Assembly (NCBI GenBank): GCA_934272845.1
Contig: CAKQSF010000007.1
Span: forward strand, 16,486 to 80,485
Origin: an uncultured Prevotella sp.
GTDB lineage: Bacteria > Bacteroidota > Bacteroidia > Bacteroidales > Bacteroidaceae
DNA: 64,000 nucleotides
Reading direction: 5' to 3'
Shown here: positions 27,045 to 36,547 of the stretch, piece after piece
Position numbering within the stretch: position 1 is the stretch's first letter
Layout: the number at the start of each line of letters is the position of its first letter
The notes under the pieces: model-generated
The model's input: the letters and a program-made list of their open reading frames with translations, nothing else
Databases searched by the model: none
Told to the model about the DNA's origin: nothing
Made by a program: the position numbers and the translations under genes

Positions 27045-27078
27045 TTATGCATTTTGAATTATGAATTATGAATTATAC
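27042..27078. repeat. AATTATG repeat overlapping a start codon
   Basis: Copies of ATTATG(C/A)AT/ATGAATT span the junction between the kinase stop and the M20 gene. The start codon at 27061 is itself inside the repeat, so the first residues of the M20 protein (MNYELY) are encoded by it. Confidence 0.55.
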
Positions 27079-28131
27079 ATATCTTCTGCTGTTTCGTTAT
27101 TGAAACAACTAATCTCCGTCCCGTCTGTTAGTCGTGACGAGACTGCCGCTGCCGACGTAATGCAGCACTACATGGAGGACCTCGGCTTTACGCCTTATCG
27201 CAAGGGCAATAACCTTCTTTTGAAGTCTAAGCACTGGGATGAGAAACGCCCTACTCTGTTGCTCAACGCACATATCGACACCGTGAAACCTGTTGCGACA
27301 TGGACACGCGACCCGTTCACCCCTACCCTTGAGGGTGACCGACTCTATGGCCTCGGCTCTAACGACTGCGGTGGCGGTTTGGTGTCATTGCTACAAGTGT
27401 TCAGAATATTAGAGTCCATGCCCGAAACGGAGGCACGCGAGTATAACATAATGTACCTTGCATCTTGCGAAGAAGAGGTAAGCGGAGTTGGGGGCATACG
27501 CCTCGTATTGCCCGAACTGCCTAAGGTTGACGTAGCCATCGTAGGTGAACCTACTGGCATGCAGCCAGCCATAGCCGAAAGGGGCCTGATGGTTATCGAC
27601 GGTGTGGCGCACGGCAAGTCGGGACACGCTGCGCGCAACGAGGGTGTAAACGCTATTTACGCCGCACTTGACGACCTTGTGTTCATCCGTGACTACAGTT
27701 TCGACAAGGTGTCGCTGCTTCTCGGACCGACAAAGATGCAGTGTACGGTAATAAACAGTGGCACGCAGCATAATGTTGTGCCAGACGAATGTCGCTTTAT
27801 CATTGACGTTCGCACCAATGAGCACTATACTAACGAAGAAGTCTTCGCCTTCCTACAGTCACACCTGAAGAGCGAACTGAAGGCACGTTCCTTCCATCTC
27901 CACTCATCGTCTATACCCATTGACCACCCATTGGTGCAGCGATGTCTTGCCAGAGGCATGAAACCCTTTGGCTCACCTACGCTATCTGACCAAGCATTGA
28001 TGCGCTTTCCTTCGTTTAAGTTAGGGCCGGGCGAAAGTTCTCGCTCACACAGTGCTGATGAATTTATCTGTATATCTGAGATAGAAAACGCCATATCAAC
28101 ATACGTACCACTCATAACAGGGAAGGTATAA
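27061..28131 (+). CDS. M20 family deacylase (ArgE/DapE-like)
   Basis: A 356-residue zinc amidohydrolase. Metal ligands: LLLNAHIDTV, GLGSNDCGGGLVS, SCEEEVSG with the catalytic Glu pair, VGEPTG, and the C-terminal RSHSADEFI. The dimerisation domain sits in the middle (GKSGHAARNEGVNAI). Size and motifs fit the Bacteroidetes ArgE-type enzyme, which in Bacteroides fragilis is known to act on N-succinylcitrulline in the succinyl arginine pathway. The argG-argC-argD cluster 20 kb away makes that role plausible; DapE or another aminoacylase remains possible. Confidence 0.8.
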   Translation: MNYELYISSAVSLLKQLISVPSVSRDETAAADVMQHYMEDLGFTPYRKGNNLLLKSKHWDEKRPTLLLNAHIDTVKPVATWTRDPFTPTLEGDRLYGLGSNDCGGGLVSLLQVFRILESMPETEAREYNIMYLASCEEEVSGVGGIRLVLPELPKVDVAIVGEPTGMQPAIAERGLMVIDGVAHGKSGHAARNEGVNAIYAALDDLVFIRDYSFDKVSLLLGPTKMQCTVINSGTQHNVVPDECRFIIDVRTNEHYTNEEVFAFLQSHLKSELKARSFHLHSSSIPIDHPLVQRCLARGMKPFGSPTLSDQALMRFPSFKLGPGESSRSHSADEFICISEIENAISTYVPLITGKV

Positions 28132-28169
28132 GGGTGGTTCTATTACAAAGGTAATTTATATAACTACCC
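28131..28169. repeat. Short family C hairpin directly after the M20 stop codon
   Basis: AGGGTGGTTCTATTA and TAATTTATATAACTACCC pair around a 6-nt loop. The first base is the last base of the stop codon. It may work as a terminator. Confidence 0.6.
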
Positions 28170-28190
28170 ATAAAATAATTTTGAACACTT

Positions 28191-28387
28191 AGTGACGGTA
28201 AAAAAATAACTTGGTACAATTTAGCGGAGTGGATTACATAAATGATATTTATTACCTTGTCATATCTTTTTGGATATTTTGAAGCCATTCATCAGTCACA
28301 ATGCTCGCATTGCTCCATCTTCATGTCTCCAAACTATCTCAAAAATCTATGACATAAATTATACCAATTTATTTTTTCACCGTCACT
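28191..28387. repeat. MITE-like element, family B copy 1
   Basis: A 197-bp element with inverted ends AGTGACGGTAAAAAAATAAC and TTATTTTTTCACCGTCACT. It matches 56248-56442 almost throughout. The core on the reverse strand is AATGCGAGCATTGTGACTGA. It lies between the M20 gene and the ATPase and contains no coding frame. Confidence 0.78.
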
Positions 28388-28412
28388 TACTTATTTTTCT
28401 CAGAAAATATAG

Positions 28413-28420
28413 TACCTTTG
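28413..28420 (+). promoter_or_regulatory. -7 box (TACCTTTG) of the ATPase gene
   Basis: TACCTTTG lies 40 bp before the start at 28460, just after the family B element, so the element's right end contributes the sequence upstream of this promoter. Confidence 0.55.
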
Positions 28421-28459
28421 CATTACAAAAAAAGTGTTACAAAAAAAATGTAATGTTAT

Positions 28460-29605
28460 ATGTTACTAAAGAAGAAGAAGTTAGTCAACCCTTTCGTGTA
28501 TCAAGGTTACGAAAGTCCCGAGTATTTTTGCGATCGTAAGACAGAGACCGATTGTCTGTTATCGCATTTGCGTAATGGTCGTAACGTAACGTTGGTGTCC
28601 CCACGAAGAATAGGAAAGACAGGATTAATAAAGAATACTTTCTACCATCTTAATGCGGAAGAGCAGGATGCTATATGCCTGTATCTTGATATTTTTGCCA
28701 CAAAGGACTTACATGACTTTGTAGAACAACTCGGAATAACGGTTATAAACGGTATTGTTCGTAAGAATGTCACAATACTAAATAAGGTAATAACCTTTTT
28801 CAGCGCTTTGCGACCAACCTTTAGTGTTGATCCGCTTACTGGTGAAATGAGTGTTTCTATTAATGTAGAACGAAAGAAGGAAGATGTCACACTGCAGAGT
28901 ATCTTTACTTATCTAAATGAAAGTGGTCAGGAGATATATTTGGCAATAGATGAGTTTCAACAGATAGCGGAATATCCTGAGAAAGGAACTGAGGCTCTGT
29001 TGCGTTCATACATACAGTTCGCGCAACATGTACACTTTATCTTCTCTGGCAGTAAACACCATCTGATGACTGAGATGTTTATGTCGCCCAAGCGTCCTTT
29101 CTACCAGAGTACTGAACTGATGACACTCAGAGCATTACCCTGCGAGGTGTATTATGAGTTCTGTCATGATTTCTTCAGAGATAAGAATGGTGAACTGTCT
29201 AAGGACGTCTTTGACACTCTCTACACGCAATTTGAAGGACATACATGGTATATACAGTGCATTATGAACCGCCTTTACGAGACAGAACTGTCTGTCACAG
29301 AACAGGCACAGGTAAATATTGCCATACTCTCCATCTTAGAGAACAGAGCAACACAGTATGAAACAATAGCGCAGTTCTTTACTGACAATCAGTATTCTCT
29401 GTTAAAGGCTATTGGCATCGAAGGCATTGTCAGCCAACCAACGTCTGCTTCTTTTATTGTGAAACATAACCTAAGTGGTGCGAGCAGCGTGAAGGCGGCT
29501 CTACGTGTTCTTGAGGATAAAGAGTTAGTGTATCGTTCTGCTGACGGCTATGTTGTCTATGACCGTTTTATGGGACTTTGGCTGAGACGGCTTCAGGGAC
29601 GATAA
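28460..29605 (+). CDS. AAA+ ATPase of the archaeal-type/STAND-like family
   Basis: A 381-residue protein. The P-loop is VSPRRIGKTGLIKNTF (residues about 46-61), the Walker B is EIYLAIDEFQQI (about 157-168), and the sensor region is HFIFSGSKHHLM. The C-terminal part (about 290-381) looks like a winged helix (SVKAALRVLEDKELVYRSADGYVVYD). Proteins of this layout are multi-copy in Bacteroidetes and often lie next to mobile or defence loci; their role is not established. It has its own promoter and a hairpin after it. The nearby 30107-31672 gene is a different ATPase family. Confidence 0.8.
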   Translation: MLLKKKKLVNPFVYQGYESPEYFCDRKTETDCLLSHLRNGRNVTLVSPRRIGKTGLIKNTFYHLNAEEQDAICLYLDIFATKDLHDFVEQLGITVINGIVRKNVTILNKVITFFSALRPTFSVDPLTGEMSVSINVERKKEDVTLQSIFTYLNESGQEIYLAIDEFQQIAEYPEKGTEALLRSYIQFAQHVHFIFSGSKHHLMTEMFMSPKRPFYQSTELMTLRALPCEVYYEFCHDFFRDKNGELSKDVFDTLYTQFEGHTWYIQCIMNRLYETELSVTEQAQVNIAILSILENRATQYETIAQFFTDNQYSLLKAIGIEGIVSQPTSASFIVKHNLSGASSVKAALRVLEDKELVYRSADGYVVYDRFMGLWLRRLQGR

Positions 29606-29639
29606 TATGGGGGGAAATAAATTACAACCTATATAAAGA

Positions 29640-29679
29640 TCACATTGTAAGCAAACCCTTGTTTTTGCTTACAATGTGA
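29640..29679. repeat. Perfect 15-bp hairpin after the ATPase gene
   Basis: TCACATTGTAAGCAA and TTGCTTACAATGTGA are perfect complements around a 10-nt loop. No T-run follows, but position after the stop suggests transcript-end protection or termination. Confidence 0.6.
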
Positions 29680-29790
29680 CTAAATGTAAAGTTCAGCGAA
29701 AAAACTCGAAATAGAATAAGGAAACATGTGCGTAGTCCTTTTAAAGCGAGGAAAACGCCTTTTTTATAGAAGAAAATAGGGGGTAAAAAG

Positions 29791-29851
29791 TAATCACTAT
29801 CTAATTACATTGCAATCTTTATCCTTTTACTATGTTATTAGATAGTGATTA
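29791..29851. repeat. Perfect 15-bp inverted repeat with 31-bp spacer
   Basis: TAATCACTATCTAAT (29791-29805) and ATTAGATAGTGATTA (29837-29851) are perfect complements. The spacer contains AATTACATTGCAAT, also present in the 45806-45842 hairpin region. The remaining gap 29852-30106 shows nothing convincing. Confidence 0.55.
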
Positions 29852-30106
29852 TTATGCTAAAAAGCCCCTTTCACACTGTACTTTTCTCGTCTCCATATCT
29901 CCCGCTTTCGCTAAACATCTCGTAATCAGACGTATAACAAAACAGACACATGGCCATTTTCACGGTCCTGTTGGCAGAGTTGTGACCAGCATCGGCATTC
30001 TCAGCGTTTACGAAAAATCAAAATGTAAGAGAAAAGGGGGAAAAATGAGCAAAGTGATAAATGTAAAGTTGACACGGTTATGTGACGTCCTGTGCCCGTA
30101 TGTTGC

Positions 30107-31672
30107 TTATCCCTCCTTAATAACCCATTCGCCAATGGTGCGCTGGTTACTGTCGTAGTTCACCCCAATCTTATACAGTCGCTTGCCGTCAGCGGAGTAA
30201 GGAATCAGGTACCCTTTCTCGTCTATCTGCTTTAGCGCCTCTTCTGCCGATCCATCGTATTTCAGTTCGAAGACGTAAATAGCCTCTGGCATATGCACAA
30301 CAGCGTCAGCCCTACCTATGGCACTGTCTTCTTCTACCTTCATTATCGCCCCCATGAGATTGAAGATAAGGTAGAAAACCGTTTGGAAGTCGCGCTCGTT
30401 CTTGTTTGATAGGCGGTTGGAGATGCTGGCGAGGTATGCCTTCAGGCGCACCATCGCCCCCTCTAAGTCGTCTTCGTATAGTTTTTCCAGGAAGTCACCA
30501 ACAAGACTGCTATTGTCAACCGATACTGGTGATAGATAGTTAGGGGCAAGACTCTTCAGCATACCATTCTTAACTTCTTGGTTAGGATAACCCAATGAAT
30601 AGCGATGAAGAAGGGGGTTATATTTCTTTATGGTCAAATAACCACTTTGGTAGAGCAACGGAAGGGCAGAAGTCATCTGTTCTGGCGATACGTCGAAGTC
30701 CTCTACGTCGCAACTCTTTTTCTCTATGTCAAGCACATTGACGTGATATTTCTGTAGACTCTTAATAAGGTAAGACGGAGTGCCAGAGCCAAACCAGTAA
30801 GAATCAATCTTTTGGCTGTTCATAGCCCTTATAAGACTGAACGGATTGAACACATCCTCTGAGTGTTCGCTAAAGTGGTATCCATCGTAGTGTTTGCGCA
30901 GTTTTTCCAGACATTCGTCGTAAGTCAAGCCCAGTGCCCTGCCAAGTCCCTCCACATCGGGTTTCATTACGGTGGTCAACTCTGTCATGCTGATGCCGCA
31001 GATAGCAGAATATTGGTCGAGCATACTGATATTGTCGAGGTTGTTCAGTTCGCTGAAGATACTTAGTTGCGAGAACTTCGTAATGCCCGTAATGAACGTA
31101 AATTCAAGATATGGGTCGAGTTTCTTCAGTGGACTGTAGAAGTTTTGCATGATAAGACGAAGTTGCTTCAAGTTATCCTTTTCGTGCACAACGTCGAGTA
31201 GAGGTGCATCATACTCGTCTATGATGACCACCACTTTCTCGCCAGTCTGTTTGTAGGCACGCTTCACTATGCCGTCCAGTCGCTCGTTAGGATATTTCTC
31301 GTTTTCGTTTCTCCCATATAGTTCTTCGTAGGGAATAAGTTGTAGGTCAAGGTAGTGCTTCAACATTTCGGCATCGTAGTGCTTCGCACCGCTCATGTCG
31401 AAGTGAAGCACGGGATGTTTCACCCATTCTTTCTCATAGTCAGCGACAGCCAACCCCTCGAAGAGTTCTTTTCTGCCCTCGAAATAGGCTTGCAGGGTAG
31501 AGGCAAAGAGTGACTTTCCGAATCGTCTTGGACGACTCAGAAAGACATATCGCATTTTCTTTTGTCTGAAATCTGCGATGTATTTGGTTTTGTCAACATA
31601 TAGATAGCCTTCCTTTCGAATGATGTCAAAAGTCTGTACTCCTACAGGATAGCAGTTAACGATATCTGTCAT
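30107..31672 (-). CDS. AAA-ATPase-like / PD-(D/E)XK nuclease-fold protein
   Basis: A 521-residue protein of a large Bacteroidetes paralogue family. Residues about 1-280 are the AAA-ATPase-like domain ([21 protein letters not shown]-loop [16 protein letters not shown], Walker [34 protein letters not shown]). The C-terminal domain (about 430-515) has the PD-(D/E)XK-like set GRADAVVH...[20 protein letters not shown], with Asp, Glu and Lys in the expected order. Function is unknown. It is divergent from the B12 locus and has no visible partner gene. Confidence 0.85.
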   Translation of the reverse strand: MTDIVNCYPVGVQTFDIIRKEGYLYVDKTKYIADFRQKKMRYVFLSRPRRFGKSLFASTLQAYFEGRKELFEGLAVADYEKEWVKHPVLHFDMSGAKHYDAEMLKHYLDLQLIPYEELYGRNENEKYPNERLDGIVKRAYKQTGEKVVVIIDEYDAPLLDVVHEKDNLKQLRLIMQNFYSPLKKLDPYLEFTFITGITKFSQLSIFSELNNLDNISMLDQYSAICGISMTELTTVMKPDVEGLGRALGLTYDECLEKLRKHYDGYHFSEHSEDVFNPFSLIRAMNSQKIDSYWFGSGTPSYLIKSLQKYHVNVLDIEKKSCDVEDFDVSPEQMTSALPLLYQSGYLTIKKYNPLLHRYSLGYPNQEVKNGMLKSLAPNYLSPVSVDNSSLVGDFLEKLYEDDLEGAMVRLKAYLASISNRLSNKNERDFQTVFYLIFNLMGAIMKVEEDSAIGRADAVVHMPEAIYVFELKYDGSAEEALKQIDEKGYLIPYSADGKRLYKIGVNYDSNQRTIGEWVIKEG

Positions 31673-31812
31673 ATTCTTGCTTTATTTACATTTACATTTG
31701 CAAATGTACGAAATTTCTTTGAGAATAAATCTTTTTTACAAAAAAAAAATATGTTGTTGCGTTGTTGCTAACTTGACATTAGTCAATACGTTGATAACAA
31801 ATACTGGTTTTT

Positions 31813-31844
31813 CTTGCGTAAAAGTCTAAATAATAGTACCTTTG
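31813..31844 (+). promoter_or_regulatory. Promoter of the B12 uptake operon
   Basis: TTG near 31813, about 21-bp spacer, TACCTTTG (31837-31844). Transcription would start about 31851, right before the riboswitch. Confidence 0.6.
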
Positions 31845-31852
31845 CATCAGCA

Positions 31853-32200
31853 TTTGGTTCCCCACTCATCATTATTATGACGACGTAGGGGCTAAGAAGG
31901 GAATGCAGTGTAAGTCTGCAACTATACCCGTAGCTGTGAGTCCTTTGTATAAAGGGTGGTTCTATAAATTAACTTTGTTATATTTCGAGGCTATTTTCGA
32001 GGTCAAAGTGTAAGTGAGGAAAGGAGTTATGCTTTGCATAACGACTGAGTGAATTTACGGTGGTAATTTATAGAACCAGCCTAAAGGTAACCAACAGTGT
32101 CACTGGACGCAAGACGAGAAAATGGTGCGCCTTGCCTTAAAGTCTGGGAAGACCGTGTTACTATAAGGATAAAGTCAGAAGACCTGCCACTGCTGTTACG
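31853..32200 (+). promoter_or_regulatory. Cobalamin (AdoCbl-type) riboswitch with an inserted repeat
   Basis: Conserved blocks are in order: GGTTCCCC...GTAGGGGC (P2-type stem), AAGGGAATGCAGTGTAAGTC, GCAACTATACCCGTAGCTGT, GAGTCC, later CAGTGTCACTGG, GTCTGGGAAGACC and AGTCAGAAGACCTGCC. These are the consensus parts of the cobalamin riboswitch. It precedes btuB, which fits. It is longer than usual because a 130-bp family C element (31953-32082) lies between GAGTCCTTT and AAAGG, which otherwise pair to close a peripheral arm. Boundaries are approximate. Confidence 0.88.
31953..32082. repeat. Family C inverted-repeat element inside the cobalamin riboswitch
   Basis: Ends AGGGTGGTTCTATAAATTA and TAATTTATAGAACCAGCCT match as a 19-bp inverted repeat with one difference. 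Internal segments TTTGTTATATTTCGAGGCTA and GAGGTCAAAGTGTAAGTGAG recur (reverse strand) in the 52023-52218 copy. The element is itself foldable, so it can extend the arm without breaking the core. Confidence 0.8.
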
Positions 32201-32242
32201 AACTTTGTGTCTGCGGGATTACGGATACAGAAAACATATAAC

Positions 32243-34162
32243 ATGATATTATATAGAAAAGATTACACGCGTATGTGCTTCCGCACGTGCGTTACCATAG
32301 GTTTATCAATATGCGTAGCGCATGCCGATGCACAGATAATGCGACAGCACGCTGACTCTACCTACCACATACAGGAGGTAGTGGTGAAGGGTAAACGCGA
32401 GACTACTCCGCAACAAACCATCTCGAGGGCACAGATAGAGACGCTGCCATCGAGTTCGGTTGCCGATGCGTTGAAGTATCTCGCTGGCGTTCAGATAAAA
32501 GACTATGGCGGACTGGGCGGACAGAAGACCATCAACGTAAGGTCACTCGGTTCGCAACACGTGGGCGTATACCTGGACGGAGTGCGCATTACCAACGCTC
32601 AGAACGGTACCGTAGACCTTGGCAAGTACTCACTGACAACCCTTGAGAGCGTATCGCTCTATAACGCTAACAAGGCAGAGCGACTCATGACCGCTACGGA
32701 ATATGCCTCCGCTTCCACCGTTTACTTGAAGACACACCGACCAGACAGCACCGCTTTTACAGCGTCATACCAGAACGGCTCCTTCGGTACGCACAAGGTA
32801 GCAGCGACATACAGTTACAAGGACTGGGGATTTATCGACGCTGCCTTCACAAGGTCGGAGGGCGATTACACCTTCGACTACCACACGCAGTATGAGGACA
32901 CCACTGGAACACGCCGCAATTCAGACATTACCATGTTTCGCATAGAGGGCTGCGCCTTCTGGAAGGGACTGCAATGGCATACGTATTACTTCAACTCCAT
33001 TCGTGGACTGCCTGGAGGAATAGTCAGAAGACTGTCTGATACTTACACTGACGTGGGCAGAGAGTGGGACCGTAACTTCTTCACACAGTTGACATACCGT
33101 GAGGAGTTTGGCAACCTCGGACTGAGAGGCATAGTGAAGTACACCAACGACTACCTGCACTACCGCTCTGACTACCCAGAGAACATCTCCGTACATAGCA
33201 ACAACGAGTATCACCAACAGGATGTCTACGGTGCTATGGCAGGCTCATACCAGTTGGGCGACTTCGTTATCTCGGCGTCAACAGACCTGCGATGGTCAGA
33301 CCTTACCACCGATGTAAAGAACTTCCACTACGTCTACCGCATGGACAGCAAGACCTCTCTCGCGGCGTTCTACAGCCACAACGGTCTGAACCTGAACCTC
33401 AGCGGACTCTACACTCACGTCAGCGACCACACGTACGGTACCACAAAGCCGCTGAGTAAGGTAACATGGAACGCCCTTGCGTCATACACCATCGGCAACT
33501 GGACGCTGCGAACCTTCTATAAAAGCGTCTTTCGCGCACCTACGCTCAACGACCTGTATTATACTCTCGTGGGCAATCGCAACCTGAAGCCTGAGTACAC
33601 AAAGCAGTTTGACGTAGGAGTGGTGTACAAGAACGACTGGTTCGACGTGCAAGCAGACTGGTATTACAATCATGTAGAAGACCGCATAGTGTGCCTTCCG
33701 CTGAAAGGCTCATACCAATGGACCATGCTCAACTACGGTTACACACGCTGTATGGGCGTAGACGTGACCATGAACGCGCACTATAAGAACCACTCCCTGC
33801 TGCTGACAGGCACCTTTCAGGACGACCGTAACAGGACAGACCCACGAGAAGATGCCTATAACGACTACATAGCCTATAGCCCTAAGTGGTCATTTACTGC
33901 CGTTTACACCTTTATGTATAAGGGTTGGGCAGCGTCATTAAGCCATATGTTCGTGGACAAACGATACTGGACGGCAGAGAATGCCATAGACGACCCGCTG
34001 GAGGCATATAACTGTACCGATGTGAAGGTGGGCTATACTTTCAAGAAACACTACACCGTGGAGGCGGAATGTCAAGACCTCTTCGACGTGAGATACGAGA
34101 TGATACAGCGTTGGCCAATGCCAGGCAGACGCTTTGCTGTAACGCTTAAATACAAATTATGA
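32243..34162 (+). CDS. btuB: TonB-dependent cobalamin receptor BtuB
   Basis: A 639-residue outer-membrane receptor. After a signal peptide ending near CVAHADAQ come a TonB box region (IQEVVVKGKRE), the plug (about 55-170; SVADALKYLAGVQIKDYGGL, INVRSLGSQHVGVYLDGVRI) and a 22-strand type barrel ending in GRRFAVTLKYKL. It lies directly behind the cobalamin riboswitch and overlaps the btuG-like gene, so cobalamin is the expected substrate. Two starts are possible: ATG 32243 and ATG 32273, the second giving a more ordinary signal peptide. A start at 32207 would lie inside the riboswitch end and is rejected. Confidence 0.92.
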   Translation: MILYRKDYTRMCFRTCVTIGLSICVAHADAQIMRQHADSTYHIQEVVVKGKRETTPQQTISRAQIETLPSSSVADALKYLAGVQIKDYGGLGGQKTINVRSLGSQHVGVYLDGVRITNAQNGTVDLGKYSLTTLESVSLYNANKAERLMTATEYASASTVYLKTHRPDSTAFTASYQNGSFGTHKVAATYSYKDWGFIDAAFTRSEGDYTFDYHTQYEDTTGTRRNSDITMFRIEGCAFWKGLQWHTYYFNSIRGLPGGIVRRLSDTYTDVGREWDRNFFTQLTYREEFGNLGLRGIVKYTNDYLHYRSDYPENISVHSNNEYHQQDVYGAMAGSYQLGDFVISASTDLRWSDLTTDVKNFHYVYRMDSKTSLAAFYSHNGLNLNLSGLYTHVSDHTYGTTKPLSKVTWNALASYTIGNWTLRTFYKSVFRAPTLNDLYYTLVGNRNLKPEYTKQFDVGVVYKNDWFDVQADWYYNHVEDRIVCLPLKGSYQWTMLNYGYTRCMGVDVTMNAHYKNHSLLLTGTFQDDRNRTDPREDAYNDYIAYSPKWSFTAVYTFMYKGWAASLSHMFVDKRYWTAENAIDDPLEAYNCTDVKVGYTFKKHYTVEAECQDLFDVRYEMIQRWPMPGRRFAVTLKYKL

Positions 34163-35322
34163 TAAAAAAGATATTGTATATTTTCGTCTTCGCGCTGCTC
34201 GCTGCTTGTAGTGGCGATGACAATGTGGAGAAGAGACTAATAGATACGGTAATAGACCCAGTAGATCTCATAGTAGGAGAAAACCTCATTATCTGCAACG
34301 AAGGCAACTGGCAGTCGGACAACGGACAACTGTCGTTCTACGATGGCAAGACGGGCACGTTGACAAACAAATGGTTTCGTACCATCAACGGCGCGAAATT
34401 AGGCGATACGCCTAACGACATACTTCAGGTAAACGACACGCTGATAGCCATCTGCATCAACTGGTCGAACATCATACAGTACATACACCCCGACGGAACT
34501 GCCTGCGGAGCAACAGAGAACGTGCCTAACAACCGCCGTATGTGTAGCGATGGCGAATACCTTTACGTAACCTCTTACGCCCACAAGTGTGGCGATGAGA
34601 CATTCGAAAAAGGCTATGTGGCTAAGATAGACCTACGTACAAAGAACGTGGTCGCTACCTGTGAGGTAGGCTGGGAGCCTGAAGGCATACGCCTTTATGA
34701 AGGAACACTGTATGTAGTCAATACTGGTGGCTATTCGTATAGTGAGAGTACGCATGGCTATGAGACCACCATCACGCTGGTGGACGCCAAGACCATGACC
34801 AAGATTCGCAACATAGACACTGGCTGCATCAACCTCTATGGCGAGGTGTCGCAGGCTGATGAGTATCTGTGCATAAACTCTTGCGGTGACTATTACGACG
34901 TAAAGCCAAAGACGGTGATATTCAACTGTAAGTCAAACACCTTCAATGTGCTCGACTTCCCATGCACGTATAACACCACAGACGGTGAATACTTCTATAC
35001 CGTTGGCTCTGATTTTTCATACTATACTGGCGAATACATTTATTACATAAAGACCATTAACCCCGCCACGATGGAGGTAACTGACGGTGTTTACGGCGAA
35101 ACGGTAACGCAAAAGTTGAAGGAACTCACATCGCCTTACGAACTTTACGTCTCTCCTTACACCCATAACATCTACTTTACCGACGCGGAAAGTTACGCCT
35201 CAGCAGGCTATCTCTATGGCTACGACAAGATGGGCACGCAGTTGTTCAGTCCGAAGAAGGTATATATAAACCCTGCTCATATACTGGCGGTGCCTGTGTA
35301 TGAGGGAGTAATGCATGAATAA
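34159..35322 (+). CDS. btuG: Surface cobalamin-binding lipoprotein (BtuG-like beta-propeller)
   Basis: A 387-residue lipoprotein with lipobox LLAAC (Cys17) followed by SGDDN, an acidic start typical of surface export in Bacteroidetes. The body is a seven-bladed propeller-like protein (LIICNEGNWQSDNGQLSFYD, GDTPNDILQVNDTL, VGWEPEGIRLYEGTLYVVNT, SPYTHNIYFTDAESYASAGY). In Bacteroides, BtuG proteins of this kind sit on BtuB and capture B12 with very high affinity. The start overlaps the btuB stop (ATGA). Assignment as BtuG rests on layout and context. Confidence 0.85.
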   Translation: MIKKILYIFVFALLAACSGDDNVEKRLIDTVIDPVDLIVGENLIICNEGNWQSDNGQLSFYDGKTGTLTNKWFRTINGAKLGDTPNDILQVNDTLIAICINWSNIIQYIHPDGTACGATENVPNNRRMCSDGEYLYVTSYAHKCGDETFEKGYVAKIDLRTKNVVATCEVGWEPEGIRLYEGTLYVVNTGGYSYSESTHGYETTITLVDAKTMTKIRNIDTGCINLYGEVSQADEYLCINSCGDYYDVKPKTVIFNCKSNTFNVLDFPCTYNTTDGEYFYTVGSDFSYYTGEYIYYIKTINPATMEVTDGVYGETVTQKLKELTSPYELYVSPYTHNIYFTDAESYASAGYLYGYDKMGTQLFSPKKVYINPAHILAVPVYEGVMHE

Positions 35323-35343
35323 CAACAAAAAAGATAATTGCTT

Positions 35344-36489
35344 ATGAAGGAAATTCTACTCTCATCATTAATGCTCGCTGGCACTACACTGTCAGCGTCA
35401 GCGCAGACACAACAGGAGGAAAATCCAAAACTAACAGAGGCACAACCTGTAACAGTATTAGAACTGCACCCTGCACCAGGACAGTTCATCAACACTTTGC
35501 CGAAGGCAACAGATGCCACAACCCACGAAGAAGTGTGTGCAGAGGCTACAGAGAGCCTTTGTGACGGACAATTCATACACCTCGGAACCTACGGAGGATA
35601 CGTGACCGTAAAGTTCGACCATCCCGTTCAAAACAAGAAAGGATCTGACTTCCGCATACTCGGCAACGGATTCTACGCAGCCGCAGACCCCGTTTACGGT
35701 AGTGCTACGATAGGTGGAAGTTTTGAGCCTGGCATAGTTTACGTAGGCGTGGGCGACGATGTGAACACCTGTAAGTGGTACGAACTGGCAGGCTCAGAGT
35801 ATTACACATCAGAAATACACGACTTCTCCATCACATATTATAAGCCAACAGCCGAGAAGGGAGACCACAAGATACCGTTTTCTACATACGATAACTACCT
35901 GAAGTGGGATGCTACATGGACCGACAAGAACGGAGAGAAGCGTGACTCTACGGGTTATCACATGAAAATCTCATTCCATAGTCAGACCTATTGGCCACTA
36001 TGGGAGAGCGGAGAGACATTGACATTCAAGGGGGGCAAACTGCCTAACAATGCAATAAACCAAAGCCAGACTGCCACGCAGTACTGGGTGCAGTATCGTT
36101 ATTCTAAGGATGCCTACGGATATGTAGACGCTTCGTTGAACAATGATATTTATTCTACGTTCGACATTGACTGGGCTGTAGACGAAGAGGGCAACCACGT
36201 AGACTTGCCAGAGGTAAACTTTATCAAGGTTGTTACAGGCATATTCCAGTACTGCGGATGGATTGGCGAGACATCAACAGAGGTTGCGGGCTTTGTAGAT
36301 TTGCACCTTGTAGACGGTTACGACGATAACCCTATCGTCATACCAGCAAAGCAACGCCCAACGAGCGTATCGGCTGTAACATACACAGAGAAGAAAGACG
36401 GCTATTATTATGACCTCACAGGACGCAGAGTCAACAATCCCGTGCACGGCATCTACATAAAGAACGGAAAGAAGATAGTAATAAAATAA
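35344..36489 (+). CDS. Secreted protein of the B12 locus with C-terminal tail module
   Basis: A 381-residue exported protein: signal peptide KEILLSSLMLAGTTLSASAQ, then a strand-rich domain with an early FIHLGTYGGYVTVKFDHPV and FRILGNGFYAA, and GIVYVGVGDDVNTCKWYELA. It ends with YYYDLTGRRVNNPVHGIYIK and NGKKIVIK, the same tail as other secreted proteins in the window. Comparable 'cell surface' proteins occur in cobalamin loci of related organisms, so a B12-binding or accessory surface role is likely but unproven. It has no lipobox. Confidence 0.7.
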   Translation: MKEILLSSLMLAGTTLSASAQTQQEENPKLTEAQPVTVLELHPAPGQFINTLPKATDATTHEEVCAEATESLCDGQFIHLGTYGGYVTVKFDHPVQNKKGSDFRILGNGFYAAADPVYGSATIGGSFEPGIVYVGVGDDVNTCKWYELAGSEYYTSEIHDFSITYYKPTAEKGDHKIPFSTYDNYLKWDATWTDKNGEKRDSTGYHMKISFHSQTYWPLWESGETLTFKGGKLPNNAINQSQTATQYWVQYRYSKDAYGYVDASLNNDIYSTFDIDWAVDEEGNHVDLPEVNFIKVVTGIFQYCGWIGETSTEVAGFVDLHLVDGYDDNPIVIPAKQRPTSVSAVTYTEKKDGYYYDLTGRRVNNPVHGIYIKNGKKIVIK

Positions 36490-36515
36490 AGGGTGGGGTT
36501 ATAAATTACCACCCT
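36490..36515. repeat. Minimal family C hairpin after the 35344 gene
   Basis: AGGGTGGGGTTATAAATTAC followed by CACCCT folds on itself. It begins one base after the stop codon, as does the copy at 28131-28169. Confidence 0.55.
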
Positions 36516-36547
36516 AAACATATAAACAAAACAAAAACAAATAGTCT

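Noticed and set aside
29832-30158. 108-codon open frame before the PD-(D/E)XK gene
   Set aside because: It begins inside an inverted repeat, overlaps the opposite gene's 3' end, and has no recognisable protein pattern or promoter.
28460-31672. Two-gene anti-phage defence system made of the two ATPases
   Set aside because: The genes point toward each other, are 500 bp apart with hairpins between, and belong to separate families found alone in many genomes. No other defence gene is adjacent.
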